Shown here one piece after another: positions 55,959-64,000 of a stretch of DNA of 64,000 nt (the stretch's first letter is position 1; every line of letters begins with the position of its first letter). A program made the position numbers and the translations under genes. Below the pieces are notes generated by a model, which was not told where the DNA came from, searched no databases, and saw only the letters and a list, made by a program, of their open reading frames with translations. The DNA is from a virus: the IMG/VR virus record IMGVR_UViG_3300009068_000024, positions 1 through 64,000 of that record. One strand, written 5' to 3'.

Positions 55959-57116
55959 ATGGATATGATAATTAACCCAGAAGGAGCTTCAAGCAAGCAA
56001 GATCTTGCTCAGATGCTAGCTGTTCTGTTGTCAGATACAGTAACCTTCAAATTCCTAGCCCATGGCTATCACTGGAACGTACGTGGAATTAATTTTCCGC
56101 AGTTCCACGACAAATTCGCTGAGATTTACGAAGATGCAGACGATGCAATTGACCCATTTGCAGAAAATATTCGTAAGCTAGGATTTGACGCACCATTCTT
56201 GCTAACTGACTACGTATCTCTTACAGGAATTCAAGCAACTCCAGTTTCAGCCGATCCAGTTGATATGTCTGCTTCGCTTTACCAAGCAAATGCTTACATT
56301 ATTAGCGTAATCAGGGCTACTTTTGAGATTGCCAATGCTCTTAACGAGCAGGGTATTGCAAACTTCCTTGCAGAACGTGATGACCAGCACAACAAGTGGG
56401 CATGGCAGCTAGGCACAATCATTGGAGCTGATTCAACAGCTCAGGGCGACTTGGGAAAATCTGAGGCTGACCTACCTATAACAGCATCGCAAGATGTGGT
56501 AGATCAGCCTGAAACTCCTGTTTACGTTTCAGCTGCAAAGAATGATGATGCTTATCCAACTAAGAAAGTAACCTTCTCGAATGAAACCGAGAAGCAACTT
56601 TCAAGTTTGACTAAGGAACATAATGCCGGAAAAGATCTAGACGATCTTGTTTCAATTGCAACTTTGCGTGCAGTGTATAGACGAGGTGTTCGTGCTTTCA
56701 CTGCTAGTGGTAAGCCAGACACTGAACTCTCCGTTTGGGCAGAAGCTAGAGTAAAAGCATTCTTGTCTTTAGTAGAAAACAAACGTCCATCAAATGCGCG
56801 TTACACGCAGGATAACGATCTGCTACCTACTAGCCACCCTTGCAGCACAGTAGACACTAGTCAAGGCTTGACTGCATCTATTGCTGCTAGTAGAGATCTT
56901 GCTATCTCTATTAAATCTGAATTGGAATATAACGGTCCAGAAGACGCAATCTATTCTCTAGCTGAATATTCAGGATTGGGATATGAAGTAGTTCCAGCAC
57001 TGCGTGCTGTTTGGAAGAGGGCTATCGACGAGTTCGAGCCTCCTTTTGATAGAGCAGTCGGACTAGCTACTAAACTGTATCAAAGTAAAGACGCTGACCT
57101 TCTACCGACTAAATAG
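55959..57116 (+). CDS. Dps/ferritin-like domain fused to phage module
   Basis: 385 residues. Residues 1-155 are a Dps domain with the ferroxidase ligands H38, H50, D65, E69. Each is exactly seven beyond the Listeria innocua Dps positions (31, 43, 58, 62), so spacing is fully conserved. A linker follows, then LRAVYRRGVRAF...WAEARVKAFLSLV...YTQDNDLLP, then a shorter second copy (LRAVWKRAIDEF...ADLLPTK). The module is shared with the 9613 gene. Sits between portal and giant ORF, so probably a virion protein, perhaps binding DNA or iron. Confidence 0.88.
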   Translation: MDMIINPEGASSKQDLAQMLAVLLSDTVTFKFLAHGYHWNVRGINFPQFHDKFAEIYEDADDAIDPFAENIRKLGFDAPFLLTDYVSLTGIQATPVSADPVDMSASLYQANAYIISVIRATFEIANALNEQGIANFLAERDDQHNKWAWQLGTIIGADSTAQGDLGKSEADLPITASQDVVDQPETPVYVSAAKNDDAYPTKKVTFSNETEKQLSSLTKEHNAGKDLDDLVSIATLRAVYRRGVRAFTASGKPDTELSVWAEARVKAFLSLVENKRPSNARYTQDNDLLPTSHPCSTVDTSQGLTASIAASRDLAISIKSELEYNGPEDAIYSLAEYSGLGYEVVPALRAVWKRAIDEFEPPFDRAVGLATKLYQSKDADLLPTK

Positions 57117-57133
57117 TAAGAAAGATCTCCCCA

Positions 57134-60100
57134 GTGAGTAAGAAAATTAATCTAATTAAGCAGTTTGATGACCAACTAGCAGTCGAGATGCCCGAAGATA
57201 TTTCGGTATCAGAACTAATATTCAACTTCACCCTAGAACAAAACGCTAGAGTGGAAGAGATTCGTCGTGTCACCGAACAGCAATTAGAAACTGTTGCGCT
57301 GAGATCACTCACTGCTTCTGCGACAGAAAATCTTACTACCGACGTACGTTATTTCAACGTTCTACGTGAACTTTCGCATTTCCTTAGTTTGGCTACAGAA
57401 GGTCCACGTCCAAACGGTGAAGACCGTAATACTGATCTACTCCCTGAATACCACCCAAGTTCTACGGCTGAGCTATCACTTGATCCAATCACGTTTCGTG
57501 CTCGCCGTGGGGCTTGGTACTCAGCCGACCCACGAATTGAAGACGAAGAAGTTCGCTCACTAGTTGCATCTGTCTATGGCTCCCACCCGATGGATGTACA
57601 GTTCCAACACGCTTATACACGTCTGCTAGCTCTTCCAGCTGGAAGTCTTCCAGTTGACATTATCGTCAGCCCGCTTACAGCCGGTGTTTGGGGTAAAGTA
57701 AAAAGCACATACAGCAAAGCAATGAATGTTTTTAAAGGAAAGAACTCTAGTTTCTGGCGTTCACTTCGTGCCAAGCGTCAGCTCCGTGACTCTAAGGGTC
57801 GCTGGATCGAGATGGGCGGCGGAGGCCAAGTAAACGTTCGTTTCCCTAGAGGAAATGTTAGAGCTGTCTCAGGTAAAGTTGCTGGCTACTCTACAAAGGG
57901 TGGATATATTGATTTTGAAGTTACAGACATCCCAGGGCTAAAGAATGGTCTGTATAGAGTTCCAGCCGCAGCCTTTGAAGGTGTTGCCGCTATTCTTCCT
58001 GCAGAAGCAGTTAAGGGTCTTCCAGTCGGAAATGCAATTCCTGATGACAACCAGATTATTGACATTAAAGATCTTGTTCCTGCAGAAATGCCTGAGGGCT
58101 GGGTAAAAAGTCCATACACTCCAACCAGCTCGGTTTTTGACAACAATGAACTTGATTCTGACTCAGTTTATGACTCTGCAGACGGCTACACAGCTACTGT
58201 AGTAAATAAGCCAGGGAAAGTTTCTGAAGGATTTGTAAACAAGGCTAAAGAAACATATGGCGATACTCTAGAAATTGTTGGCTCAGATGGTACTGAAAAC
58301 CTAGACATGAGTAAGCCACTAATCACAGTTTGGGCATCAAAGCGTGGTAAAGGAGCCAAGAGCCCTATTGGTTTTGCTCAGGACTGGGCTGGCGTACAAA
58401 AAATTGCTGGAGATGAAGACGATAGATTTGGTGACAAAGATAACCAAGATCTAACTCCAGAAGAAAAGCCTAAGGCTATGATTCCTGCTCAGCCTAGCCA
58501 AAGAAGGGAAAAGCCTGAAGACGAGGGAGAGCCTAATAAGCCGTATGACGATGGATCTAATCCAGACGCTTCTATGCCAGAAGGTTGGAACAAGATCGGC
58601 GATCACACTTACCTATCTAAGGATCGTAGATTCCGAGTAACTTATGGATTTGGCCAGTCTGATGTTGTTTTGGTGTATGACCAAAGAACTGGAAACGTTT
58701 CATTCCAACCAATTATGTCTGACGGTGTGTATACCCTAACCGAACGTGACGGCAATGGTGACTTCACTATGGACACTCAGATTCCATTCTTTAACTGGGA
58801 GCAGGTTGAAGACCAGGTCCATGCTATTAAATATCTAGAAGCTTTAGACCCGCTGTTTAACCCTAACATTGCCAACGTTCCGGACTACCAAAGAGAGATG
58901 TATTCTAAGCTAGACCCATCAGAACGTTTCCAGTACGATTACTTCGGCCCAGGTTCTGACATGATCAAGAAAGCTGATGCAATTATTGCACAGTTCCTGC
59001 AAGACTTCTATCCTGGAGACTTCACCTCACCAAAATTCAATGACAATGGTTTCTGGTCTGGAAAAGGAGCAAGGTCTGATACTTCTGCAAGAATTGTAGA
59101 TTCTGGAGATAACCTAAGAAGCGTTCAAATTATAGACAAACGCATAGGTCCTCTCAAGACACACCCTATCTACCCTGGAGAAGACGAGAATGAGGTTCTT
59201 ACACAGGCTCTTAGGGATTGGTTCGTACTTCCAGATAATCTACAAAGGTTCAGTTTGTATTCAGAGTTTAAAGACTTTGACATTACTAACGGTAGAAGTG
59301 CAGAAAAAACTCGAAAAGCTGTTGCAGAAATATACTACGAGATGCATGTTGCTTCCGAGAATGAACCGAACAAATTTAATGATGATACTTATTATGTATC
59401 TAGACTACATTCAGGGCTAAGAAAATATGTAGACTCTAAAGAAGCAAAAAATACAGATCTAGGTCCTTCTCAGAATAGAGCCAATGATGATTTCATTCCT
59501 AACGAGGGTCAGGTCCGTCGTCTAGTTGCAATCCTAAACTCTAGATACGTTCAAGATGAGCCAGAGCTTTGGGATAAAGTTAGAGCGATCAGAAAGAATC
59601 CTGAAGAGCACACTGTAAAAGAAGTAAATGATCTTGCAGCGTATATTGAAAAGAACTTCCGTGAACTGACCTCACCTGAAAAGGGTCTGGCTTCATGGCT
59701 ACAAAAGTCTTATCTCAAGTGGGCTCTAGATAACAAAAACTGGAGCAAAGAAGAAGCAGAAGAGATCAGAAAAAAGATCGATAACAATACTCTAACTAGA
59801 GCAGAATATGATCAGCTTCACGAGAGAGCTTATAATCTACCTTTTAAACCACTTCAGGCTCCAGAACCTACGCCAGAAGAAATAGCTGAATTAGAAAAAC
59901 TTAGAGCAGCCGAGAACACTGTAAACGGTAAGCCTGACTACTGGCTAGCAGATCAGCCAACTGAAAGCCCTAAATACCTTCGCAGTAATATTCCGCAAGA
60001 GGCTATGGGGCCTAGCGATGGGCAACTGGTTGGTATCGAAAGATTCTTAGAGGATAGAAATATTCCTGAAGAGTTAGTCCAAGAGTTTATGGACAACTAC

Positions 60101-63100
60101 AAGGACATGAATGCTCGTGAAATCCGTGAATGGTATTACACCTTTAAGGAGCACCCTTTTAAAGATCAGTACAAGCCTAAGAACAAGTATGGCCTAGTTG
60201 CTAGAGATTTTGACGGTGCATCTGACAGGATGCTTGCCAGCATTGAACGTATCTTTGACAAAGGATTAGCAAGCGATCGAGAGATAGCTGCAATTGTTAA
60301 GTCTGTTCCTAGAATGAACAAGTACGAGGTAAGCACTCAGATCATGTCTGAGCTTAAAGCTCGTGAAGATGCTTATGACAGCGTTCTAATCAAGAAGGCC
60401 GTTGAAGGCGGAAAGTCAATCAATGATCTAGATTTAGTAGATCTTATCGGCAGACCTAATGCACCTGAAGGCTGGGAAGATTTCAAGCCAAACGATGAAG
60501 CTCGTAAAGAGATTCTCGCTGATCAAAAAGACGAGGAAGAGGTCAAGCAGTTTGTTGACAAGCAAGCTCGTAAGAATGCTGCCCGCAGATCTCGATACGC
60601 TCTAGCTCGTCTAGCAGCTTTTATTGCTAACAATAGGGACCTAGTTAATGCTGATGGCAAGAGAATTATCGACGGAGCACTCGACGACATTAGAGACCTT
60701 AAGCGTATGCTTGACCTACGTAGAAAGTATGTAATCAAGCCTGCTAAGGTTATGGAACGTCTAGAGACCATTAAGAAGGGTCTAACTGATTCAGACAATG
60801 CTCACACTTATGGACGTCTTAAGAATAAGAAGCCTAAGACAGTAGACACTCTTGAAAGACTTGCAGCTGAAGTTGGATCTGTAATTGGAAGAGACGGTTA
60901 CCACAACGGTCCTTACGAAAACGACTATGACCCATCTCTAGAAGATGAAGTAGATCACAGCACATCGGCAGAAGTATTTGAGCCAAACCCTGCTGAATCT
61001 CCAGAGATTCCAGCTGTTGATGATCCAGTTCCTGGACTTATTGACTACTCTAACCACCCAAACAGACCTAGAGGTCCAAGAAGACTTAAGCCTAAGGCTT
61101 TCTGGGGTGTAGTAAGAGATTGGGTAGCCGGAGCTAAGACATTTGACGATGTTGAGAATGCCCTTAAAGATAAAGAACTGCATTTCATAGACTTCGAAAC
61201 TACTGGAGTTTTTGACCCGCTACAGCCACACGTTAAGAACGACCCTATCCAGATTGCTATCTACAAAGTTAAAAACGGAGAAATTCTTGACAAGTTTGTA
61301 GCTTACATGAACCCTGGATCTATCCCAAGTTCCTGGGCTATGACAACTCTGAGAGATGACAAAGGTAATCGAATTACTCCAGAATGGCTAGCAAGTCTTC
61401 CAAGTAAAAGCGAGGTTATAGCTAAGGCCGTAGAATTCCTAGGTCCAAATGCTGTACTAGCCGGACATAATATTGCTGATTTTGACTTAGAGGTTCTAAA
61501 CAGAACTCTTAGAGAAGCAGGGCTAAATGAATACTCTCCTGCCGGAATGGTTGATACTCTAGGTTTAGCTGACTACATTTATAACGTATTTAGTAAGATT
61601 AACCCTAGCGGTCCTTACAAGATGGACACCTTTGGACCATTCGGTTCAACTGCTATCGAAGCTCTAGCTAGATATGAAGGAATTCCTTTCCAAGAGTTGC
61701 ACGACTCTGCTAAGGATCTAGAAATCAACATTCAGCTTCTAGACAAGATGCTTCAGAGAGCTAAATCTGGGACTGACTTGATTAAAGACAATGTCTTTGA
61801 CCTCGACGCTTCAGATAAAGATTACGATGCAAAACTTCCTAAATACCTTGCAGGTAGAGAAGCCTTTATTGAACGTGCTGTTAAGTTCATAGCTGATATG
61901 GCAGTTAAAGAAGCACTTAAGGGCTCGGAACCTGATCCTAAGGATCTTGAAGAAGAAGTACGCAATGCTTTGAATGGAGGGGCGGCTGATGGAAACCCTC
62001 AGGGAGATGGTCCTCCTGCGATTATCCTTCCAGTAGTCGACGGTGAGCAACCTATCACCGAGAGCAACGTTATTCCAGACCCTATTAACAGAATCAAGCC
62101 TCCAAGCCCTAAGCAGCTAAAGAGCGTTGAAAGACGTCTTCTAGACACTAGAGGTCTAGTTTCAGCTGAAAGAGCAGCCGAGATCTGGGATCTTCTACCT
62201 AACGTCAACTCCAACGAGATCGGTGATCTAGTTCGAGAGATGGATGCAGCGGAACTTGACTATGCTATTGCAAACAACTTGCCAATAGATAATTTCCGTA
62301 TTCCACTTGACTACGACATGGAGAAACTTGAGGCTTACAAGGATAAGATGTATCCTGACCGCAACAAGAAAGATGGCCCTAGCCAACTACGTCAAGGTCT
62401 AAACTCACAGAGCGTTTTGTCTGAGATTTCATATGCTATGACTAACTTGCAAGATGCTTTAGGTTCTACTAGTAGTCCAGCAGAAAAGCGTGTTATCAAC
62501 TCTGCCATTAAAAAGCTAGAACAAGCTGCTCAAGACGAGATCAATAATCCATCTCAGAACAGAGAGCGTCCTGCAGATACCAAGGATAAGGCTGAACTGG
62601 CTACAGGTAGACACGACATTGGATTCTTGGATAAGGAATACACTGCACAGCAACAAGATGCTATTGAAGCCGGTATTCGCGGTTGGTCAGTTGTTATCAA
62701 GGCTCTAGCCGGTACAGGTAAGACTACCACTTTGATCGGTCTTGCAAAAGCAATACTTCACTACTTCCCTAAGAAGAGAATTCTTGCTATGGCTTTCAAC
62801 AAAGCTATTGCAGATGAAAACAGACTTAAGTTCCCTGGAAATACTGAAATTAGAACTATGGACTCTGTATCTTTCAAAGCTCCTGTAAATAGCAAACTTT
62901 CTAAGAAGTTTACTGCTATGAAGAAGCAGTCGGATGCAAAAAATAGACCGATCAATGGCTTTTTGGACATAGCTGATTACTTCAAGATTCCAAACGAAGT
63001 AGAGCTAAGTAATGGACAAAGAATTTCTAAGTTCTTAGCAGTAAAAATTACACTTAAGGGTCTAAACAACTGGACTATTAGTGCAGATGACATGATCGAA

Positions 63101-64000
63101 AGAAAACACTTCGACGATGCAATTGGAGAAAGAATAGGCGGTCCTGAGGCTTATACCCCATTCTTCCTAGAGCTAGCTCAGAAAATATGGAAAGAAAAAC
63201 TAGAGCCGCACGATGACAGCGTTCGTCAGATTCCTGTAACTTTCAACGATATGATGAAGAACTTCGCTCTTAGCCACCCTAATCTAAAAGAAGTTAACTC
63301 TAAGGGAGAAAGCGCCCACGGTCTTGGTGCAATCCCAGACATTATTCTGATTGATGAGGCTCAGGACGTTAACGGAGTATTCTTTAGACTTATGGATGAG
63401 CAAGAGACTCTACACAACAATGGCATACAACTTGTTGTTGTTGGAGATCCTCACCAATCTATCTATCAGTTCCGTGGAGCCGTCAACAGCCTAAATATGT
63501 TTAGAAGAATGGTAACCCTACCTCTAACCATGATGTTCCGTGCCGGACAAGATGTTGCTGATTTTGCTAACCAGGTTTTGGAGATTAAGGACGAGGATGA
63601 CGAACGTCTAGTCGGAAATCCAAATAAGACTTCAAGTCTTGCAACTCCTGGAAGTATGACAGATGCAGACATGATTCTTACCACAACCAACGCTGATGCT
63701 CTACTAGAAATTATGACTATGGTTGGTAGAGGTCAACGTGCTGGTGTTATTAGAGAATTTAAAGCTGAAATGAATAGTTTCTTGGCTACAGCTAAGTGGC
63801 TATTCTTCGGTGCTAACCCTAAGTACCGCCCATCAAATGCGCATGAGGACTTAGATTCCTACGACAGCTGGAAGCAAATGCTTGAACTTCACCAAGAAGA
63901 TTCTGATCCAGCAGTAGGAAGATTGCTAGGCATTATGGAGTTGACTCAAGCTCGCCTAGAGGAGCAAGAAAGAGACAGCGATGGTAAGGCAGTATTTGCT
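57134..64000 (+). CDS. Giant multidomain protein with DEDDh exonuclease and SF1 helicase (3' end beyond window)
   Basis: GTG start; 2289 codons open to the edge. The first 200 residues include RQLRDSKGRWIEMGGG, a motif typical of actinophage head or portal-associated proteins. Long charged linkers follow. Exonuclease (about 1348-1540): D1353-F-E1355 in FIDFETTG, D1451 in HNIADFD, and H1523/D1528 in HDSAKD. Helicase from about 1845: Walker A ALAGTGKT (K1863), Walker B ILIDEAQD (D2074), then GDPHQSIYQFRG, as in UvrD/Rep. Matches the polyvalent-protein idea (large phage proteins injected with DNA). Not the major capsid. Fusion is in one frame with no stop. Confidence 0.9.
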   Translation, partial: MSKKINLIKQFDDQLAVEMPEDISVSELIFNFTLEQNARVEEIRRVTEQQLETVALRSLTASATENLTTDVRYFNVLRELSHFLSLATEGPRPNGEDRNTDLLPEYHPSSTAELSLDPITFRARRGAWYSADPRIEDEEVRSLVASVYGSHPMDVQFQHAYTRLLALPAGSLPVDIIVSPLTAGVWGKVKSTYSKAMNVFKGKNSSFWRSLRAKRQLRDSKGRWIEMGGGGQVNVRFPRGNVRAVSGKVAGYSTKGGYIDFEVTDIPGLKNGLYRVPAAAFEGVAAILPAEAVKGLPVGNAIPDDNQIIDIKDLVPAEMPEGWVKSPYTPTSSVFDNNELDSDSVYDSADGYTATVVNKPGKVSEGFVNKAKETYGDTLEIVGSDGTENLDMSKPLITVWASKRGKGAKSPIGFAQDWAGVQKIAGDEDDRFGDKDNQDLTPEEKPKAMIPAQPSQRREKPEDEGEPNKPYDDGSNPDASMPEGWNKIGDHTYLSKDRRFRVTYGFGQSDVVLVYDQRTGNVSFQPIMSDGVYTLTERDGNGDFTMDTQIPFFNWEQVEDQVHAIKYLEALDPLFNPNIANVPDYQREMYSKLDPSERFQYDYFGPGSDMIKKADAIIAQFLQDFYPGDFTSPKFNDNGFWSGKGARSDTSARIVDSGDNLRSVQIIDKRIGPLKTHPIYPGEDENEVLTQALRDWFVLPDNLQRFSLYSEFKDFDITNGRSAEKTRKAVAEIYYEMHVASENEPNKFNDDTYYVSRLHSGLRKYVDSKEAKNTDLGPSQNRANDDFIPNEGQVRRLVAILNSRYVQDEPELWDKVRAIRKNPEEHTVKEVNDLAAYIEKNFRELTSPEKGLASWLQKSYLKWALDNKNWSKEEAEEIRKKIDNNTLTRAEYDQLHERAYNLPFKPLQAPEPTPEEIAELEKLRAAENTVNGKPDYWLADQPTESPKYLRSNIPQEAMGPSDGQLVGIERFLEDRNIPEELVQEFMDNYKDMNAREIREWYYTFKEHPFKDQYKPKNKYGLVARDFDGASDRMLASIERIFDKGLASDREIAAIVKSVPRMNKYEVSTQIMSELKAREDAYDSVLIKKAVEGGKSINDLDLVDLIGRPNAPEGWEDFKPNDEARKEILADQKDEEEVKQFVDKQARKNAARRSRYALARLAAFIANNRDLVNADGKRIIDGALDDIRDLKRMLDLRRKYVIKPAKVMERLETIKKGLTDSDNAHTYGRLKNKKPKTVDTLERLAAEVGSVIGRDGYHNGPYENDYDPSLEDEVDHSTSAEVFEPNPAESPEIPAVDDPVPGLIDYSNHPNRPRGPRRLKPKAFWGVVRDWVAGAKTFDDVENALKDKELHFIDFETTGVFDPLQPHVKNDPIQIAIYKVKNGEILDKFVAYMNPGSIPSSWAMTTLRDDKGNRITPEWLASLPSKSEVIAKAVEFLGPNAVLAGHNIADFDLEVLNRTLREAGLNEYSPAGMVDTLGLADYIYNVFSKINPSGPYKMDTFGPFGSTAIEALARYEGIPFQELHDSAKDLEINIQLLDKMLQRAKSGTDLIKDNVFDLDASDKDYDAKLPKYLAGREAFIERAVKFIADMAVKEALKGSEPDPKDLEEEVRNALNGGAADGNPQGDGPPAIILPVVDGEQPITESNVIPDPINRIKPPSPKQLKSVERRLLDTRGLVSAERAAEIWDLLPNVNSNEIGDLVREMDAAELDYAIANNLPIDNFRIPLDYDMEKLEAYKDKMYPDRNKKDGPSQLRQGLNSQSVLSEISYAMTNLQDALGSTSSPAEKRVINSAIKKLEQAAQDEINNPSQNRERPADTKDKAELATGRHDIGFLDKEYTAQQQDAIEAGIRGWSVVIKALAGTGKTTTLIGLAKAILHYFPKKRILAMAFNKAIADENRLKFPGNTEIRTMDSVSFKAPVNSKLSKKFTAMKKQSDAKNRPINGFLDIADYFKIPNEVELSNGQRISKFLAVKITLKGLNNWTISADDMIERKHFDDAIGERIGGPEAYTPFFLELAQKIWKEKLEPHDDSVRQIPVTFNDMMKNFALSHPNLKEVNSKGESAHGLGAIPDIILIDEAQDVNGVFFRLMDEQETLHNNGIQLVVVGDPHQSIYQFRGAVNSLNMFRRMVTLPLTMMFRAGQDVADFANQVLEIKDEDDERLVGNPNKTSSLATPGSMTDADMILTTTNADALLEIMTMVGRGQRAGVIREFKAEMNSFLATAKWLFFGANPKYRPSNAHEDLDSYDSWKQMLELHQEDSDPAVGRLLGIMELTQARLEEQERDSDGKAVFA

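Noticed and set aside
57134-64000. Major capsid or MuF protein as the sole identity of the giant ORF
   Set aside because: The N-terminal motif alone is not enough, and the clear exonuclease and helicase motifs define its character better.

Overview
The window is a contiguous piece of a large tailed double-stranded DNA phage (Caudoviricetes). It carries a large terminase subunit, a portal protein, a collagen-like tail fibre, holin-like proteins and cell-wall hydrolases. Several features point to an actinobacterial host: a WhiB regulator, a DUF3039 protein, two LexA boxes of the actinobacterial/Gram-positive form (TCGAAC-N4-GTTCGA), and many genes with a -10 box exactly six bases before the ATG (leaderless transcripts). 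Base composition is AT-leaning, so a freshwater low-GC actinobacterium is a reasonable guess but is not proven. No integrase, DNA polymerase or major capsid gene was found, so the genome continues beyond both edges.

Layout. 1-3.9 kb (minus): collagen-like tail fibre and a small structural protein. 3.9-7.7 kb: DUF3039 protein, B12-dependent ribonucleotide reductase, zinc ribbon, WhiB, membrane protein, convergent HTH gene. 7.8-9.6 kb: an RNA island with an initiator-type tRNA, a complete tmRNA and three hairpin-rich spacers between small genes. 9.6-18.2 kb: metal-binding protein, metallopeptidase, three glycosyltransferases, nucleotide-sugar dehydrogenase, thioredoxin, HNH nuclease, pyrimidine-dimer glycosylase. 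18.2-22.8 kb (minus): M23 endolysin, two holin-like proteins, a 956-residue coiled-coil/PA14 protein. 23-28.6 kb: zinc-finger proteins, tandem HTH, a possible small terminase, CHAP protein. 28.6-46.9 kb: a long run of small one-gene units, mostly unknown, with a MoxR AAA+/VWA pair, SSB, two XRE repressors, a prepilin-peptidase-like protein and many tiny CxxC proteins. 47-50.6 kb: NlpC/P60 lipoprotein, small membrane proteins, peptidoglycan-binding protein, large terminase. 50.7-52.7 kb (minus): four small genes separated by tandem repeats. 52.9-64 kb: SOS-box-controlled HTH gene, portal, a Dps-ferritin fusion, and a giant ORF (at least 2289 residues) carrying a DnaQ-like exonuclease and an SF1 helicase.

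The most unusual content is regulatory and compositional rather than a single gene. (1) A repeated promoter cassette (TTGACT, 17-18 nt, TANNNT, about 7 nt, then a GTTAGG/CCTAAC hairpin) stands before at least 12 small genes on both strands from 41.8 to 52.7 kb, and its stem shows compensatory changes. (2) A second covarying hairpin family with a conserved AAGTGTCTAAA-like loop has six copies. (3) The word ACTTCYAACGA occurs more than 20 times between 19.9 and 28.6 kb, in all reading frames, on both strands and in non-coding DNA, so selection acts on DNA and not on protein. (4) An island from 45.7 to 46.9 kb is saturated with CCAGG/CCTGG. Together these suggest that the accessory modules carry DNA-level signatures from their own regulators, repressors or modification systems.

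Most gene calls rest on visible motifs and reading-frame logic. Family names are recognition from memory, not database searches.
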